A DNA stretch of 64,000 nt. Source: Herbaspirillum huttiense (lineage in GTDB: Bacteria; Pseudomonadota; Gammaproteobacteria; Burkholderiales; Burkholderiaceae_D). A program made the position numbers and the translations under genes. Location of the stretch: NCBI RefSeq assembly GCF_004367745.1, contig NZ_CP037993.1, forward strand, positions 2,232,001 to 2,296,000, read 5' to 3'. Below the pieces are notes generated by a model. The model was not told the DNA's origin and did not search any database. It was given only the letters and a program-made list of their open reading frames with translations. Shown in pieces: positions 36,253 to 44,439 of this stretch (position 1 is its first letter; every line of letters starts with the position of its first letter).

Positions 36253-37679
36253 TGTCCACGACCAAAATCTATCCCGTCATCTTGTCCGGGGGTTCGGGAA
36301 CCCGCTTGTGGCCCTTGTCGCGAGCCGCTTATCCCAAGCAACTCCTGCCACTAATCAGTGATCAGACCATGCTGCAGGAGACTGTGTCACGCGTGGGTTC
36401 CTGGCCGGAGATCCAGGCTCCGCTGATCGTTTGCGGTAATGAGCACCGTTTCATGATCGCCGAACAGCTGCGTGAAATCGACGTGCGCCCGCTGGGTATC
36501 ATGTTGGAGCCGCAGGGCCGCAATACCGCGCCGGCCGTCGCCGCTGCCGCCTTGTACTTGCAGCGCCTTGATCCAGAAGCGGTGATGCTGGTGCTGCCGG
36601 CCGACCATGTGATCAAGGATGTACTGTCTTTTCATGAAGCGGTCCGCCGCGCCATGGTGTCGGTGGATCAGAACGCGCTGGTCACATTCGGCATTGAGCC
36701 GACACACCCGGAAACCGGCTATGGATATATCCTCCGCGGTGATATACACGGTGCGGACACGGGGAATTTCCAAGTAGATCGCTTCGTCGAGAAGCCGGAT
36801 CTGGAGACCGCCACCGGTTTCCTGAAGCAGGGCGGCTATTACTGGAACAGCGGCATGTTCCTGTTCAAGGCGCGCGATTTCCTCGCCGAACTGGAATCCC
36901 ATCGTCCGCTGATCGGTGCGGCCGTCAAGGAGGCGGTGAGCAAGGCCTACAACGACCTCGATTTCTGTCGCCTGGATGAGGCCGCCTTCGCCGCGTCCCC
37001 CTCCGAGTCGATCGACTACGCCGTGATGGAAAACACCTCGCGTGCGGTCGTGGTGCCCGCCAGCATCGGCTGGAGCGATGTCGGTTCCTGGAGTGCGCTG
37101 CACGAAGTGCTGCCGGCGGATGCCGAGGGCAACGTGGTGCGCGGAGACGTTCACCTCAACCAGGTCAAAAATACCCTGGTGCGCGCGGAAAGCCGCATGG
37201 TGGCGGTGCTTGGCGTGGAAGACCTGATCGTGGTCGAAACCGACGATGCCGTGCTGGTCGCCAATCGCGAGAAGGTGCAGGAAGTGAAGGCCTTCGTCGA
37301 CAAGCTCAAGAATGCCAAGCGTACCGAGCACGTCCATCACAAGCGCGTCTTCCGTCCCTGGGGCAGCTACGAGAGCGTCGACTCCGGCGAGCGCTTCCAG
37401 GTCAAGCGCATCATCGTCAAACCGGGCGAGAAGCTGTCGCTGCAGATGCATTATCACCGCGCCGAACACTGGGTCGTGGTCAGCGGCTCGGCGCTCGTCA
37501 CGCGCGGCGAAGAGGTCACCCTGCTCAGCGAGAACGAGTCCATCTACCTGCCCATCGGCGTGACCCATCGCCTGGAAAATCCGGGCAAGCTGCCGCTGCA
37601 CCTCATTGAGGTGCAATCGGGTAGTTACCTCGGTGAAGACGACATCGTTCGTTTCGACGACGTCTACAAGCGCGCCTGA
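36252..37679 (+). CDS. manC: Mannose-1-phosphate guanylyltransferase/mannose-6-phosphate isomerase
   Basis: A bifunctional type-II PMI/GMP of 475 residues that makes GDP-mannose. The N-terminal guanylyltransferase has the signature LSGGSGTRLWPLSRAAYPKQ, with VLPADHVI, FVEKPD and NSGMFLFKA. The C-terminal cupin isomerase domain (~355-475) has RPWGSYESVDSGERFQVKRI and the metal site MHYHRAEHW. It implies mannose, or fucose/rhamnose-type derivatives, in the EPS. A good terminator follows 73 bp downstream. Confidence 0.93.
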   Translation: MSTTKIYPVILSGGSGTRLWPLSRAAYPKQLLPLISDQTMLQETVSRVGSWPEIQAPLIVCGNEHRFMIAEQLREIDVRPLGIMLEPQGRNTAPAVAAAALYLQRLDPEAVMLVLPADHVIKDVLSFHEAVRRAMVSVDQNALVTFGIEPTHPETGYGYILRGDIHGADTGNFQVDRFVEKPDLETATGFLKQGGYYWNSGMFLFKARDFLAELESHRPLIGAAVKEAVSKAYNDLDFCRLDEAAFAASPSESIDYAVMENTSRAVVVPASIGWSDVGSWSALHEVLPADAEGNVVRGDVHLNQVKNTLVRAESRMVAVLGVEDLIVVETDDAVLVANREKVQEVKAFVDKLKNAKRTEHVHHKRVFRPWGSYESVDSGERFQVKRIIVKPGEKLSLQMHYHRAEHWVVVSGSALVTRGEEVTLLSENESIYLPIGVTHRLENPGKLPLHLIEVQSGSYLGEDDIVRFDDVYKRA

Positions 37680-37752
37680 GTTCGCCCGACCGCCACTGAT
37701 TCTCTTGCCTTGCTGCCGGGTTCTCCGGCATTGGCATGAGGAAACTGCAACA

Positions 37753-37785
37753 CGCCCGATGGCTGCCATCGGGCGTTTTCTTTTT
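37753..37785 (+). terminator. Terminator of the manC unit
   Basis: CGCCCGATGG pairs with CCATCGGGCG around CTG, followed by TTTTCTTTTT. Confidence 0.92.
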
Positions 37786-37896
37786 GTTCTCCAGCTAACT
37801 TTCCCCTGCCTCACGCCATCACCGACACCGGAGTGATGGTAATCACCGCTTGTGCACATCTTTACATGCTGCAATGCAATATAAAAACCATTGTGC

Positions 37897-38006
37897 GTCA
37901 GCTATTTGTCAGTAATTGCGTACGTGAAAAACGCGAGTTATTTTAATTTTTGCGTCACTGACTCGTGCGTCAGTAGCACGTCAGTGCGCTGTCAGCACTT
38001 TGTCAG
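37897..38006. promoter_or_regulatory. Phased GTCAG direct-repeat array before the flippase gene
   Basis: GTCAG starts at 37897, 37908, 37969, 37980, 37991 and 38002. Within each block the spacing is exactly 11 bp, about one helical turn, as in PhoB/OmpR-type tandem sites. CTGTCAGCACTTTGTCAG (37989-38006) matches 13 of 18 positions of the E. coli Pho-box consensus CTGTCATAAATCTGTCAC. A related GTCAC/CTGAC element lies at 37954-37961. The array is 340 bp before the flippase start in AT-rich DNA. Confidence 0.6.
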
Positions 38007-38344
38007 GAAGCATGTTTCAAGACGTAATAACGGGTATGAAAAGATGTTTTACGTGATTTTTTATTTGTTTATGGACCGTTTTTTATGCGAGCATAACAAT
38101 GCGTCAAGTTTGTTTTTATGACCACGAATTCTTTACTGTGCGTCGCAGCATTATGGTAAATTCCTTACCGCTCTTTACAGATGAGCTGCTGCCGTTCACA
38201 GGAGTCCTGGCGTCGATGTCCGTTGCGTGCCGCGCGTCTCGTGGCTCTCCCGGCTTCGTTGCGGAGCTTGCGTAGCAGCTGAGGCCTTCTGCTTGTTTCT
38301 GACGCCGCCGCACGCGGTCTTCGATCCCATCAAATCCATACCCG
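38007..38344. other. AT-rich to GC-rich intergenic segment before the flippase gene
   Basis: No gene is supported. AT-rich DNA to about 38180 probably holds the promoter, for example TATGCG/CATAAC-type -10 sequences near 38085-38100. The stretch 38200-38344 is GC-rich and would be a long 5' leader. No Shine-Dalgarno stands before the flippase ATG. Confidence 0.4.
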
Positions 38345-39682
38345 ATGTCCTTCAAAGAGATAGTCAAGTCTTCCGGAAGAACCCTGCTGACCACGGTCGG
38401 CGTGACGGTGCTCGGTTTTGCCATTTCGGTGTTGACCACGCGCATGCTGGGACCGGAGGGGCGCGGGCTGTTGTCGGGCTCGTTGCTGATCATCGGCCTG
38501 TCGACTGCGCTGGGGCGCTGGGATCTGGCCTACAGCTACATCTACTTCCGCGGTACCGGGCTGTATTTCCCCCAGCGGCGCTTCGTGTACCTGTCGGCGC
38601 TGGTGATTGGCGCCGGGACACTGCTGCTGGCAGCGGTAGGGGTCCTGATCAACGACAACACCATCTTGCACAAGCACATCGCGCTCATTACCGCGTTTGC
38701 GGTGGTCACGGGCCTGCAGAATTACCTGTTCAACCTGTCGCAGCTGGAAACCTCGCTGGCCTTCCTGAACCTGACGCGCATTTCCGGGGCCATCTTCAAC
38801 CTGGCTGCTCTGGGTGTGCTGTATTGGCTGTGCCGACCGGTGCAATTCGAATACATCCTGATCGGGCAAATGGTGTGTGCGCTGGTGCTCATCGCCATGT
38901 GCCTGCAGTGGTGCCGGCTCTACCTGTTCAGCGCCCGCCCGGCACCGGCCGAGCTGGCCAGCCTGCCGCGGGCGCGCACCTCCGACATGGTGAAATACGC
39001 CTTGAACCAGCACGGCACCGGGCTGGTGGCGCTGGCCATGACCTATTTCGACAAGGTCTACCTGCTCAAGGTCGGTACCATCGAGGAGTTCGGCTACTAC
39101 ACGCTGGCCTTCACCACCTCGCGCCTGATCGGTGCGATCCACGAGGCGATGAATACGGCCCTCTATTCGCGCTATGCCGGCAAGGAGGAGGGGGAATTGA
39201 ATTCCAGCATCAACACGGCTTTCCGCTTCACGCTCGTGCCCATGCTGGTGCTGGCAGGGATTGGCTCGGTGCTGGCCCCGTGGCTGATTCGCCTGGCTTA
39301 CGGCCCCAAGTTCGACTCGGTGACGCCGAGCTTCATCATCCTGATGTTTGAATGCGTGCTGTCGGGAGCGGCCTGGACCCTGGCCCAGCGTTTCAATGCC
39401 GGCGGCAAGCCTGGCCTGATTTTGCGACGCCATGTGCTGTCGCTCATCCCGCTGGTCCTGATGCTGCCCTTCCTGCCGAAGGAGAACATCTCCGTCTATC
39501 TGGCCCTGCTGATGCTGCTGGGTGCGGTGCTGCGGATGATCATCACGCTGGCGATGTATCCCTACGTGCTCAAGCAACCGGTTCCGCGCCTGGTCCCGAC
39601 CCTGGCCGAGATTCGCAAGCTGTTCGGCATGATCAAGGCCCGATGGGAGCGTCGCCGCCTGGGCGGCAATGAGTCTGCCTGA
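38345..39682 (+). CDS. Polysaccharide flippase (Wzx/MOP superfamily)
   Basis: A 445-residue inner-membrane protein with about twelve membrane segments. It has the MOP-family N-terminus (VTVLGFAISVLTTRMLGPEGRG) and the mid-protein motif TYFDKVYLLKVGTIEEFGYY. It would translocate undecaprenyl-linked repeat units to the periplasm for the Wzy-like enzyme at 29231. No Shine-Dalgarno is obvious, but the N-terminus fits the family. It is separated from manC by a terminator and the repeat array, so it is probably a separate transcription unit. Confidence 0.87.
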   Translation: MSFKEIVKSSGRTLLTTVGVTVLGFAISVLTTRMLGPEGRGLLSGSLLIIGLSTALGRWDLAYSYIYFRGTGLYFPQRRFVYLSALVIGAGTLLLAAVGVLINDNTILHKHIALITAFAVVTGLQNYLFNLSQLETSLAFLNLTRISGAIFNLAALGVLYWLCRPVQFEYILIGQMVCALVLIAMCLQWCRLYLFSARPAPAELASLPRARTSDMVKYALNQHGTGLVALAMTYFDKVYLLKVGTIEEFGYYTLAFTTSRLIGAIHEAMNTALYSRYAGKEEGELNSSINTAFRFTLVPMLVLAGIGSVLAPWLIRLAYGPKFDSVTPSFIILMFECVLSGAAWTLAQRFNAGGKPGLILRRHVLSLIPLVLMLPFLPKENISVYLALLMLLGAVLRMIITLAMYPYVLKQPVPRLVPTLAEIRKLFGMIKARWERRRLGGNESA

Positions 39683-39802
39683 GCCGGTTCCCGGGCGGGT
39701 TGCGTGCCTGTCCCCTGAGAGTCACTGCAACTGGCGGACATGAAAAAATAGCCCTCGGCGCAGTGGCGGAGTGCTGAGATCGGCTGTCTGGCTGTCTGGT
39801 GT

Positions 39803-40732
39803 TCAGTGAGGGGAGAGGGTAGTCTGCGCCTTGCGCTGGTTGTTCTCCAGCAGGGTTTCGACGACCTGCCATGGCTCTTCGTTGAACTTGCGTGCAAACA
39901 GCACTTCGCCACCCGGCAACGGACAGTTGTGCCGCTCCGAAGCCATCACGACGGGCTGCGCGAAATGCGCCAGGTAAGATTGCGTCAAGGTCTCCGGGCT
40001 ATCCCGTTTGGGCTGCCAGTCGGTATAGGTGATGCTTGGCTGCAGATCCTTGCCATGCTCCGAATTGCCCAGGATGGTCTGGAAAAAGAATTCATCAGGG
40101 CAGTCGACATGCTTGCAGAAGGACGCCAGCCGCGGGTGCTGCCGGTGGTAGTCCAGCATGTATCGGCAAGCCTCGCCGGTCACCGCCCACCATTGGGAGC
40201 CGGCCATGGGCTGCAGTTCGCCCAGCGCCTTGCGGTAATCGCGCAGCGGCGCGTAGCGGATGATCAGGTCCTGCAACTTCCAGCGGTAACGCATCAGCGG
40301 TCTGGCCCGGCGCACCCAGTAATGGGCCAGGCGGCCGATGCGCTTGCCATGTTCTTCATTGGGCATCGGGTAGGCCTCCATGAAGTTTGCATCCGCCTGG
40401 CGCTGGAAGAAATCTTCGATATACGACCTTGGCTGGACCGGCAGGGTGCTGCCGCTGAGCAGCACCACGCGGCCGGTTTGTGGCTCGTTCTGCATGGCCA
40501 GTTCCATCATGTTCAGGGTGGCCTGCACCAGCGAAAAATCACCCCACGCCCCGTTGATGCGCTTGTCGCAGAACAGGACCCGCGGCATCGCGCTCAGCCG
40601 TTTGAATTGCGTGATATCGGCTTTGCTGTCGATGTGCAGGACGAAGCTGGCATGCTCGCCGGAGAGTTCGGCAATCAGCCGTTCCAGTAGCCTGGGGTTG
40701 TTGTGCGCGAGGATGAGGTAGGCGATCTTCAC
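39803..40732 (-). CDS. GT14-like (core-2/I-branching) glycosyltransferase
   Basis: A 309-residue cytosolic glycosyltransferase of the Branch/beta-1,6-N-acetylglucosaminyltransferase type: KIAYLILAHNNPRLLERLI, VLHIDSKADI, VVLLSGSTLPVQP, MAGSQWWAVTGEACRYML, CPDEFFFQTIL. It probably adds a branch sugar to the EPS. It is convergent with the flippase gene. No membrane segment is visible. Confidence 0.85.
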   Translation of the reverse strand: MKIAYLILAHNNPRLLERLIAELSGEHASFVLHIDSKADITQFKRLSAMPRVLFCDKRINGAWGDFSLVQATLNMMELAMQNEPQTGRVVLLSGSTLPVQPRSYIEDFFQRQADANFMEAYPMPNEEHGKRIGRLAHYWVRRARPLMRYRWKLQDLIIRYAPLRDYRKALGELQPMAGSQWWAVTGEACRYMLDYHRQHPRLASFCKHVDCPDEFFFQTILGNSEHGKDLQPSITYTDWQPKRDSPETLTQSYLAHFAQPVVMASERHNCPLPGGEVLFARKFNEEPWQVVETLLENNQRKAQTTLSPH

Positions 40733-41262
40733 TTCGTGCCTCGTACGCGGTTGTTCAGTGGATTTTTTGTGGGTCGCTGGTTCATGTAAGCGGAGTTTTT
40801 TAACGGCGACGGTCGAGGGCCAGATTTGTTGTGTTCATGAGGCTGCCGGGGAATGCGGACGTCAACCGGCGATGGTGGTTTTTCGAGCGTTATTCTGAGT
40901 GTGATCAGAGTGGGAGCGCAAGCACATGCCTACTGTATGCGGTGAACTCTTGATGCGCATATCGACGGTAGAGTTACCGGTGAACAGGGTTGATGCCCGT
41001 CGTCATTAATTCACGCCATCCGGAGGGGCTTTCCGCCCGGAAACGCACGTGTGGCCTGTTGTCCTGCCCCTAGCCAGTGCGTCGAATTTATCATATTGTT
41101 GCGGCGCACAGATAATATTGTGATGTGTAAATGGCGCTGATTTCAACCAGATTATTTTAAAAAATTGCTGCACTGAAAGAGAACTTTCTTTCATTTGAAG
41201 GCTCGGTGCAGCAGACAAAACAACATGCAGCTTTGCCAAGCGCTAAATGAAAGGATTTTCCG
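40733..41262. other. Intergenic region between divergent EPS genes
   Basis: This 530-bp region has no convincing ORF; the minus-strand 77-codon frame at 41006-41239 looks random. The final 200 bp are AT-rich, with an imperfect GAAAGAGAACTTTCTTTC inverted repeat at about 41176-41193, and should contain the promoter of the acetyltransferase gene. GAAAGGATT precedes its ATG. Confidence 0.4.
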
Positions 41263-41784
41263 ATGAGCAAGGATCCTGACTGGGATGCCGACCTTCGTCG
41301 CTACAACATGCGCCGTCCTTTTCTGAAGGAGCAATCGATCTGGGCGATCTGGGTCTACCGCTGGGGCCGCCGCATCGAAGCCGCCCCGCCCGGGCTCAAG
41401 AGAAAGCTCAGCAATGTGTTCTACTGGGTGGCCTTCCGTTTCGTGGAAACCGCCTTTGGCATCAGCCTGCCCCGCACTGCCCGCATCGGACCAGGGCTGC
41501 GCATCTGGCACTTCGGCAACATCTTCCTGCACGCTGACGTGGTGCTTGGTGCGGGCTGCACGTTGCGCCAGGGCGTGACCATCGGCAACCGCAGGGAAGA
41601 TGGTCCGGTTCCGGTCATCGGCGACAACGTCGAGTTTGGTGCCTATGCGCAGGTCTTCGGCGGCGTTCACGTCGGCGATGGCAGCAAGATCGGTGCCATG
41701 TCGGTGGTGTTGCATGACGTGCCGGCCGGTGCCACCGTCGTGGGCGCGCCCGCGAAGGTCGTTGCGCGCGAGCCGGCGGCTTGA
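41263..41784 (+). CDS. CysE-like serine acetyltransferase family protein
   Basis: A 173-residue hexapeptide-repeat acyltransferase. The left-handed beta-helix begins LPRTARIGPGLRIWHFGNIF and includes the active-site region GCTLRQGVTIGN and the closing segment GATVVGAPAKVVAREP. It is shorter than CysE, lacking most of the N-terminal helical domain, and sits among EPS genes. O-acetylation of the polysaccharide is therefore more likely than cysteine synthesis (inference). galE follows 92 bp downstream. Confidence 0.82.
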   Translation: MSKDPDWDADLRRYNMRRPFLKEQSIWAIWVYRWGRRIEAAPPGLKRKLSNVFYWVAFRFVETAFGISLPRTARIGPGLRIWHFGNIFLHADVVLGAGCTLRQGVTIGNRREDGPVPVIGDNVEFGAYAQVFGGVHVGDGSKIGAMSVVLHDVPAGATVVGAPAKVVAREPAA

Positions 41785-41876
41785 CCTGCCGCTGCGTTTC
41801 AGGCACCGCTGCCGGGTGTGGATGTGCCCGGTCATGGATGCTTCACAGACTTCTTCACTGAACTACAAGGAACAAG

Positions 41877-42902
41877 ATGGCCAAGCAAACGATCCTGGTG
41901 ACCGGCGGTGCCGGCTACATCGGCTCTCATACCTGCGTGGAGCTGCTGCATGCGGGCTACGACGTGGTGGTGCTGGACAACCTCTGCAACAGCCGCCGCA
42001 GCGTCATCGATCGGGTGGCGCAGATCTCGGGCAGGGCGCCGGTATTCATCGAAGGCGATATCCGCGATGCGGCCCTGCTGGACCAGGTCTTCAGCACGCA
42101 TGCCATCGATGCGGTGATTCACTTCGCCGGTCTCAAGGCAGTCGGCGAATCGGTGCAGCAGCCGGTGCGCTACTACGACAACAACGTCAACGGCAGCAAC
42201 CTGCTGTTTGCCGCGATGGCACGGCACGGCGTCAAGAAGCTGGTATTCAGTTCGTCGGCCACGGTCTATGGTGATCCTGCCTCGGTGCCGATCACGGAAG
42301 ATTTTCCCCTGTCGGCCACCAACCCCTATGGCCGCAGCAAGCTGATGGTGGAGCAGATTCTGGGCGATATTCATGTCTCGGACCCCGATTGGCACATTGC
42401 CTTGCTGCGTTATTTCAATCCGGTCGGCGCGCATGAGAGCGGGCTGATCGGCGAGGATCCGAGCGGCATTCCCAACAACCTGCTGCCTTTCATCGCGCAG
42501 GTGGCCGATGGCCGCCGCGCCAGCCTGGCTGTCTATGGCAGCGACTATCCCACGGTGGACGGCACCGGCGTGCGCGACTACATCCACGTCGTGGACCTGG
42601 CGCTGGGCCATCTCAAGACGCTGGTCAAGCTGGGCGAGGGCCCGGGCGTGCGCATCTACAATCTCGGTACCGGACGCGGCAACAGCGTGCTGGAAATGCT
42701 GGCTGCCTTCGAGAAGGCCTGTGGCAAGAAACTGCCCCATCAGCTGACCGCACGCCGTCCCGGCGACATCGCCATGTGCTATGCGGCCACCGATCGCGCC
42801 GAGCGTGAGCTCGGGTGGCGTGCCCTGCGTGACGTGGATGCCATGTGTGCCGATACTTGGCGCTGGCAGTCATTGGCCAAGAAGCTGGCTACGGAAGAGT
42901 AG
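41877..42902 (+). CDS. galE: UDP-glucose 4-epimerase
   Basis: A 341-residue SDR enzyme interconverting UDP-glucose and UDP-galactose with bound NAD+. The NAD motif is GGAGYIGSHTCVELL; the catalytic Ser lies in SSSATVYG and the YxxxK pair in NPYGRSKLMVEQIL; DYIHVVDLALGH and LGTGRGNSVLEM follow. Length is that of the family. ACAAGGAACAAG precedes the ATG. It supplies UDP-Gal for EPS and perhaps LPS. A strong terminator follows. Confidence 0.95.
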   Translation: MAKQTILVTGGAGYIGSHTCVELLHAGYDVVVLDNLCNSRRSVIDRVAQISGRAPVFIEGDIRDAALLDQVFSTHAIDAVIHFAGLKAVGESVQQPVRYYDNNVNGSNLLFAAMARHGVKKLVFSSSATVYGDPASVPITEDFPLSATNPYGRSKLMVEQILGDIHVSDPDWHIALLRYFNPVGAHESGLIGEDPSGIPNNLLPFIAQVADGRRASLAVYGSDYPTVDGTGVRDYIHVVDLALGHLKTLVKLGEGPGVRIYNLGTGRGNSVLEMLAAFEKACGKKLPHQLTARRPGDIAMCYAATDRAERELGWRALRDVDAMCADTWRWQSLAKKLATEE

Positions 42903-42960
42903 GAAGCGGGGAGGCAGCGTCCTTCCCGGCGCTGTCTTTAAGCAGCGTCGCTCCAAACAA

Positions 42961-42993
42961 AAAACGCCCGATATGAATCGGGCGTTTTCTTTT
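42961..42993. terminator. Bidirectional terminator after galE
   Basis: AAAACGCCCGAT pairs perfectly with ATCGGGCGTTTT around ATGA. The A/T flanks serve both galE and the convergent PEP-CTERM gene. Confidence 0.93.
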
Positions 42994-43021
42994 GGCAGTT
43001 CTGGCAGGCCAGTCTTGCAGG

Positions 43022-43579
43022 TCAGGCAGCGGTCATCTGCGAGGCTGCGAAGGACTTGCTGTCTTCGTTGCGACGGCGACGCAGGGCCACGAAGCCCACC
43101 AGTGCCAGGCCACCCAGCATCATGGCGGTGGTCGAGGCTTCCGGCACGGCTGCAACGTTCAGGCCGCCAGCGTAGAAGCCCCCATTGCTGCCGGACACGG
43201 TCCCGGCGATATTGAGCTTGTACGAACCACCGGTCAACAGCGTGGTGGGAATCGAGTAATTGGTGCCGGTCGACGTGCTGCTGGAATTGAGCACGGCGTT
43301 AAAGACCGTATTGCTCGTGGTGTTGGTCAGGGTGACGCTATTGATAGCCAGACCCAGCAGCGAACCCAGCGTAATGGTCGTCAGCGCGCCCGATGCGCTG
43401 GTTGTGCCAGGCAGAGAGAAAGTATAGATGTCGCTGAACGTCGTACCGGTGCCGGTGGTGATGACGTTGCTGAAAGTCGCGACACCATTGGAGGTGAAGG
43501 TCAGGGCAGCAGCTTGCGCGGAGGTGCCGGCAAAGCTCAGCGCCATCGCAATGGCAGAAGCAGCGAGAAGTTTTTTCAT
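43022..43579 (-). CDS. FxDxF-type PEP-CTERM protein
   Basis: A 185-residue exported protein. It has a signal peptide MKKLLAASAIAMALSFAG...AQA, a Thr/Ser-rich beta domain with the FSDIYTFSL motif typical of FxDxF PEP-CTERM proteins, and a C-terminal signal AVPEASTTAMMLGGLALVG followed by RRRR. Ala replaces the second Pro of PEP (PEA), a common variant. The ATG at 43579 is chosen over an upstream frame because it starts the signal peptide. XrtB at 27508 is the likely processing enzyme. GTCAG elements lie about 130-160 bp upstream. Confidence 0.88.
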   Translation of the reverse strand: MKKLLAASAIAMALSFAGTSAQAAALTFTSNGVATFSNVITTGTGTTFSDIYTFSLPGTTSASGALTTITLGSLLGLAINSVTLTNTTSNTVFNAVLNSSSTSTGTNYSIPTTLLTGGSYKLNIAGTVSGSNGGFYAGGLNVAAVPEASTTAMMLGGLALVGFVALRRRRNEDSKSFAASQMTAA

Positions 43580-43705
43580 GGGATCAATCCTTAGGGTTGC
43601 GGCAATAAATGAAGAGGATTGCGCGTGGCGCTTTCCATTCAAACAAATCAACTCACTTGATGCTGGATTGCCCGTGACTCTTGCGTCTCAGTCAATCTTG
43701 TAATT

Positions 43706-43739
43706 GTCAGATATGAAATTTGTGCTGACAACCTCTGAC
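43706..43739 (-). promoter_or_regulatory. GTCAG elements upstream of the FxDxF PEP-CTERM gene
   Basis: On the gene's strand, two GTCAG copies (complement of 43735-43739 and 43725-43729) lie 10 bp apart, and one inverted copy is at 43706-43710. They resemble the repeats before the flippase gene but are less regular. Confidence 0.35.
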
Positions 43740-43877
43740 AGTTGTAACAAAACATGCGTTGATGTCGGAACTATAACATTTGCTTTCTTGCGCTAGCAAT
43801 AAAAAAACGACAAAAAACATAAACTTCCCGTTTTTTTTAATCGGGCGGAAACCCGCGCCAGCAAAGGATTTCGACTG

Positions 43878-43917
43878 TTTCCGCAGCGCACTACTGATCA
43901 GTAGTGCGCTGCGGAAA
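43878..43917. repeat. 40-bp perfect palindrome without spacer
   Basis: Two 20-bp arms (43878-43897 and 43898-43917) are exact reverse complements meeting at TGA|TCA, with the arm core CCGCAGCGCACTACTGA. It lies in AT-rich non-coding DNA and can form a cruciform or a 20-bp RNA hairpin. No T-run follows on either side. Confidence 0.9.
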
Positions 43918-44439
43918 TGAACTGATCCGTACGGCAATAAAATTATCTTTTCAATAATATAAGTTGTCCTTTTTTATTGTTTAAAAATCAACGATTTAGC
44001 GTCTTTTCTTCCTGGTTTTTCGCTGGGTGGGAGATGACCTCAGTATTTGCTGAAGAGGATCAGATTGCATATATGAAATTTTGGCCTCGAGATTTCGCTT
44101 TACGCTGATGCTGTGGCAACACTGTCGTAAAAAATCACATATGCGACTTGCGACACGTGGAAAGTCTCTGCCAGCGGATGCGTTTGCCGCCAACAGGGCC
44201 GCTGGCACAGTTCTTCGGACGTTCGCTGTGATTCGAATTCCTGCGGGCACTTGCCGTGGTGTCGGTACGGAGGCAGTTCAGGTGGCCCCCGGTGCGGGTG
44301 GCGGTCTTGCTGAATTCGGATGAGGTGTCTGCGCTGTTCTTCTCTCAGCTGCGTTTGGGCCGCTTCGGCGGGGCCCGGTGGATGGTTTCGGGAAAGAACG
44401 CGGCACCGTTCTGAGCACGGGCCGCGGATGGAGGCCTGC
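43918..44439. other. Non-coding stretch, AT-rich then GC-rich
   Basis: No supported gene. Short frames on both strands (43996-44250 minus, 44081-44323 plus) look random. The composition change near 44100 may mark an old insertion or decayed gene, but nothing is recognisable. Confidence 0.4.

Noticed and set aside
37897-38006. CRISPR array
   Set aside because: Repeats are 5-8 bp with 11-bp period and no conserved long repeat or spacers; no cas gene is present.
38227-39351. Rightward 374-codon frame overlapping the flippase gene
   Set aside because: Out-of-frame shadow; composition is Arg/Gly/Ala noise, while the overlapping frame is a clear membrane transporter.
40908-40990. Possible c-di-GMP (GEMM) riboswitch, because GAGTGGGAGCGCAAGC and GGTAGAGTTACCGG recall its parts
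   Set aside because: The conserved GGCAAACC and GACGCAAAGC blocks and the two-helix layout are missing, and it lies about 270 bp from the next start.
41006-41239. Leftward 77-codon frame before the acetyltransferase gene
   Set aside because: No Shine-Dalgarno, atypical composition, and it occupies the probable promoter.
43996-44323. Overlapping short frames on both strands after the palindrome
   Set aside because: No start signals or family resemblance; treated as non-coding.
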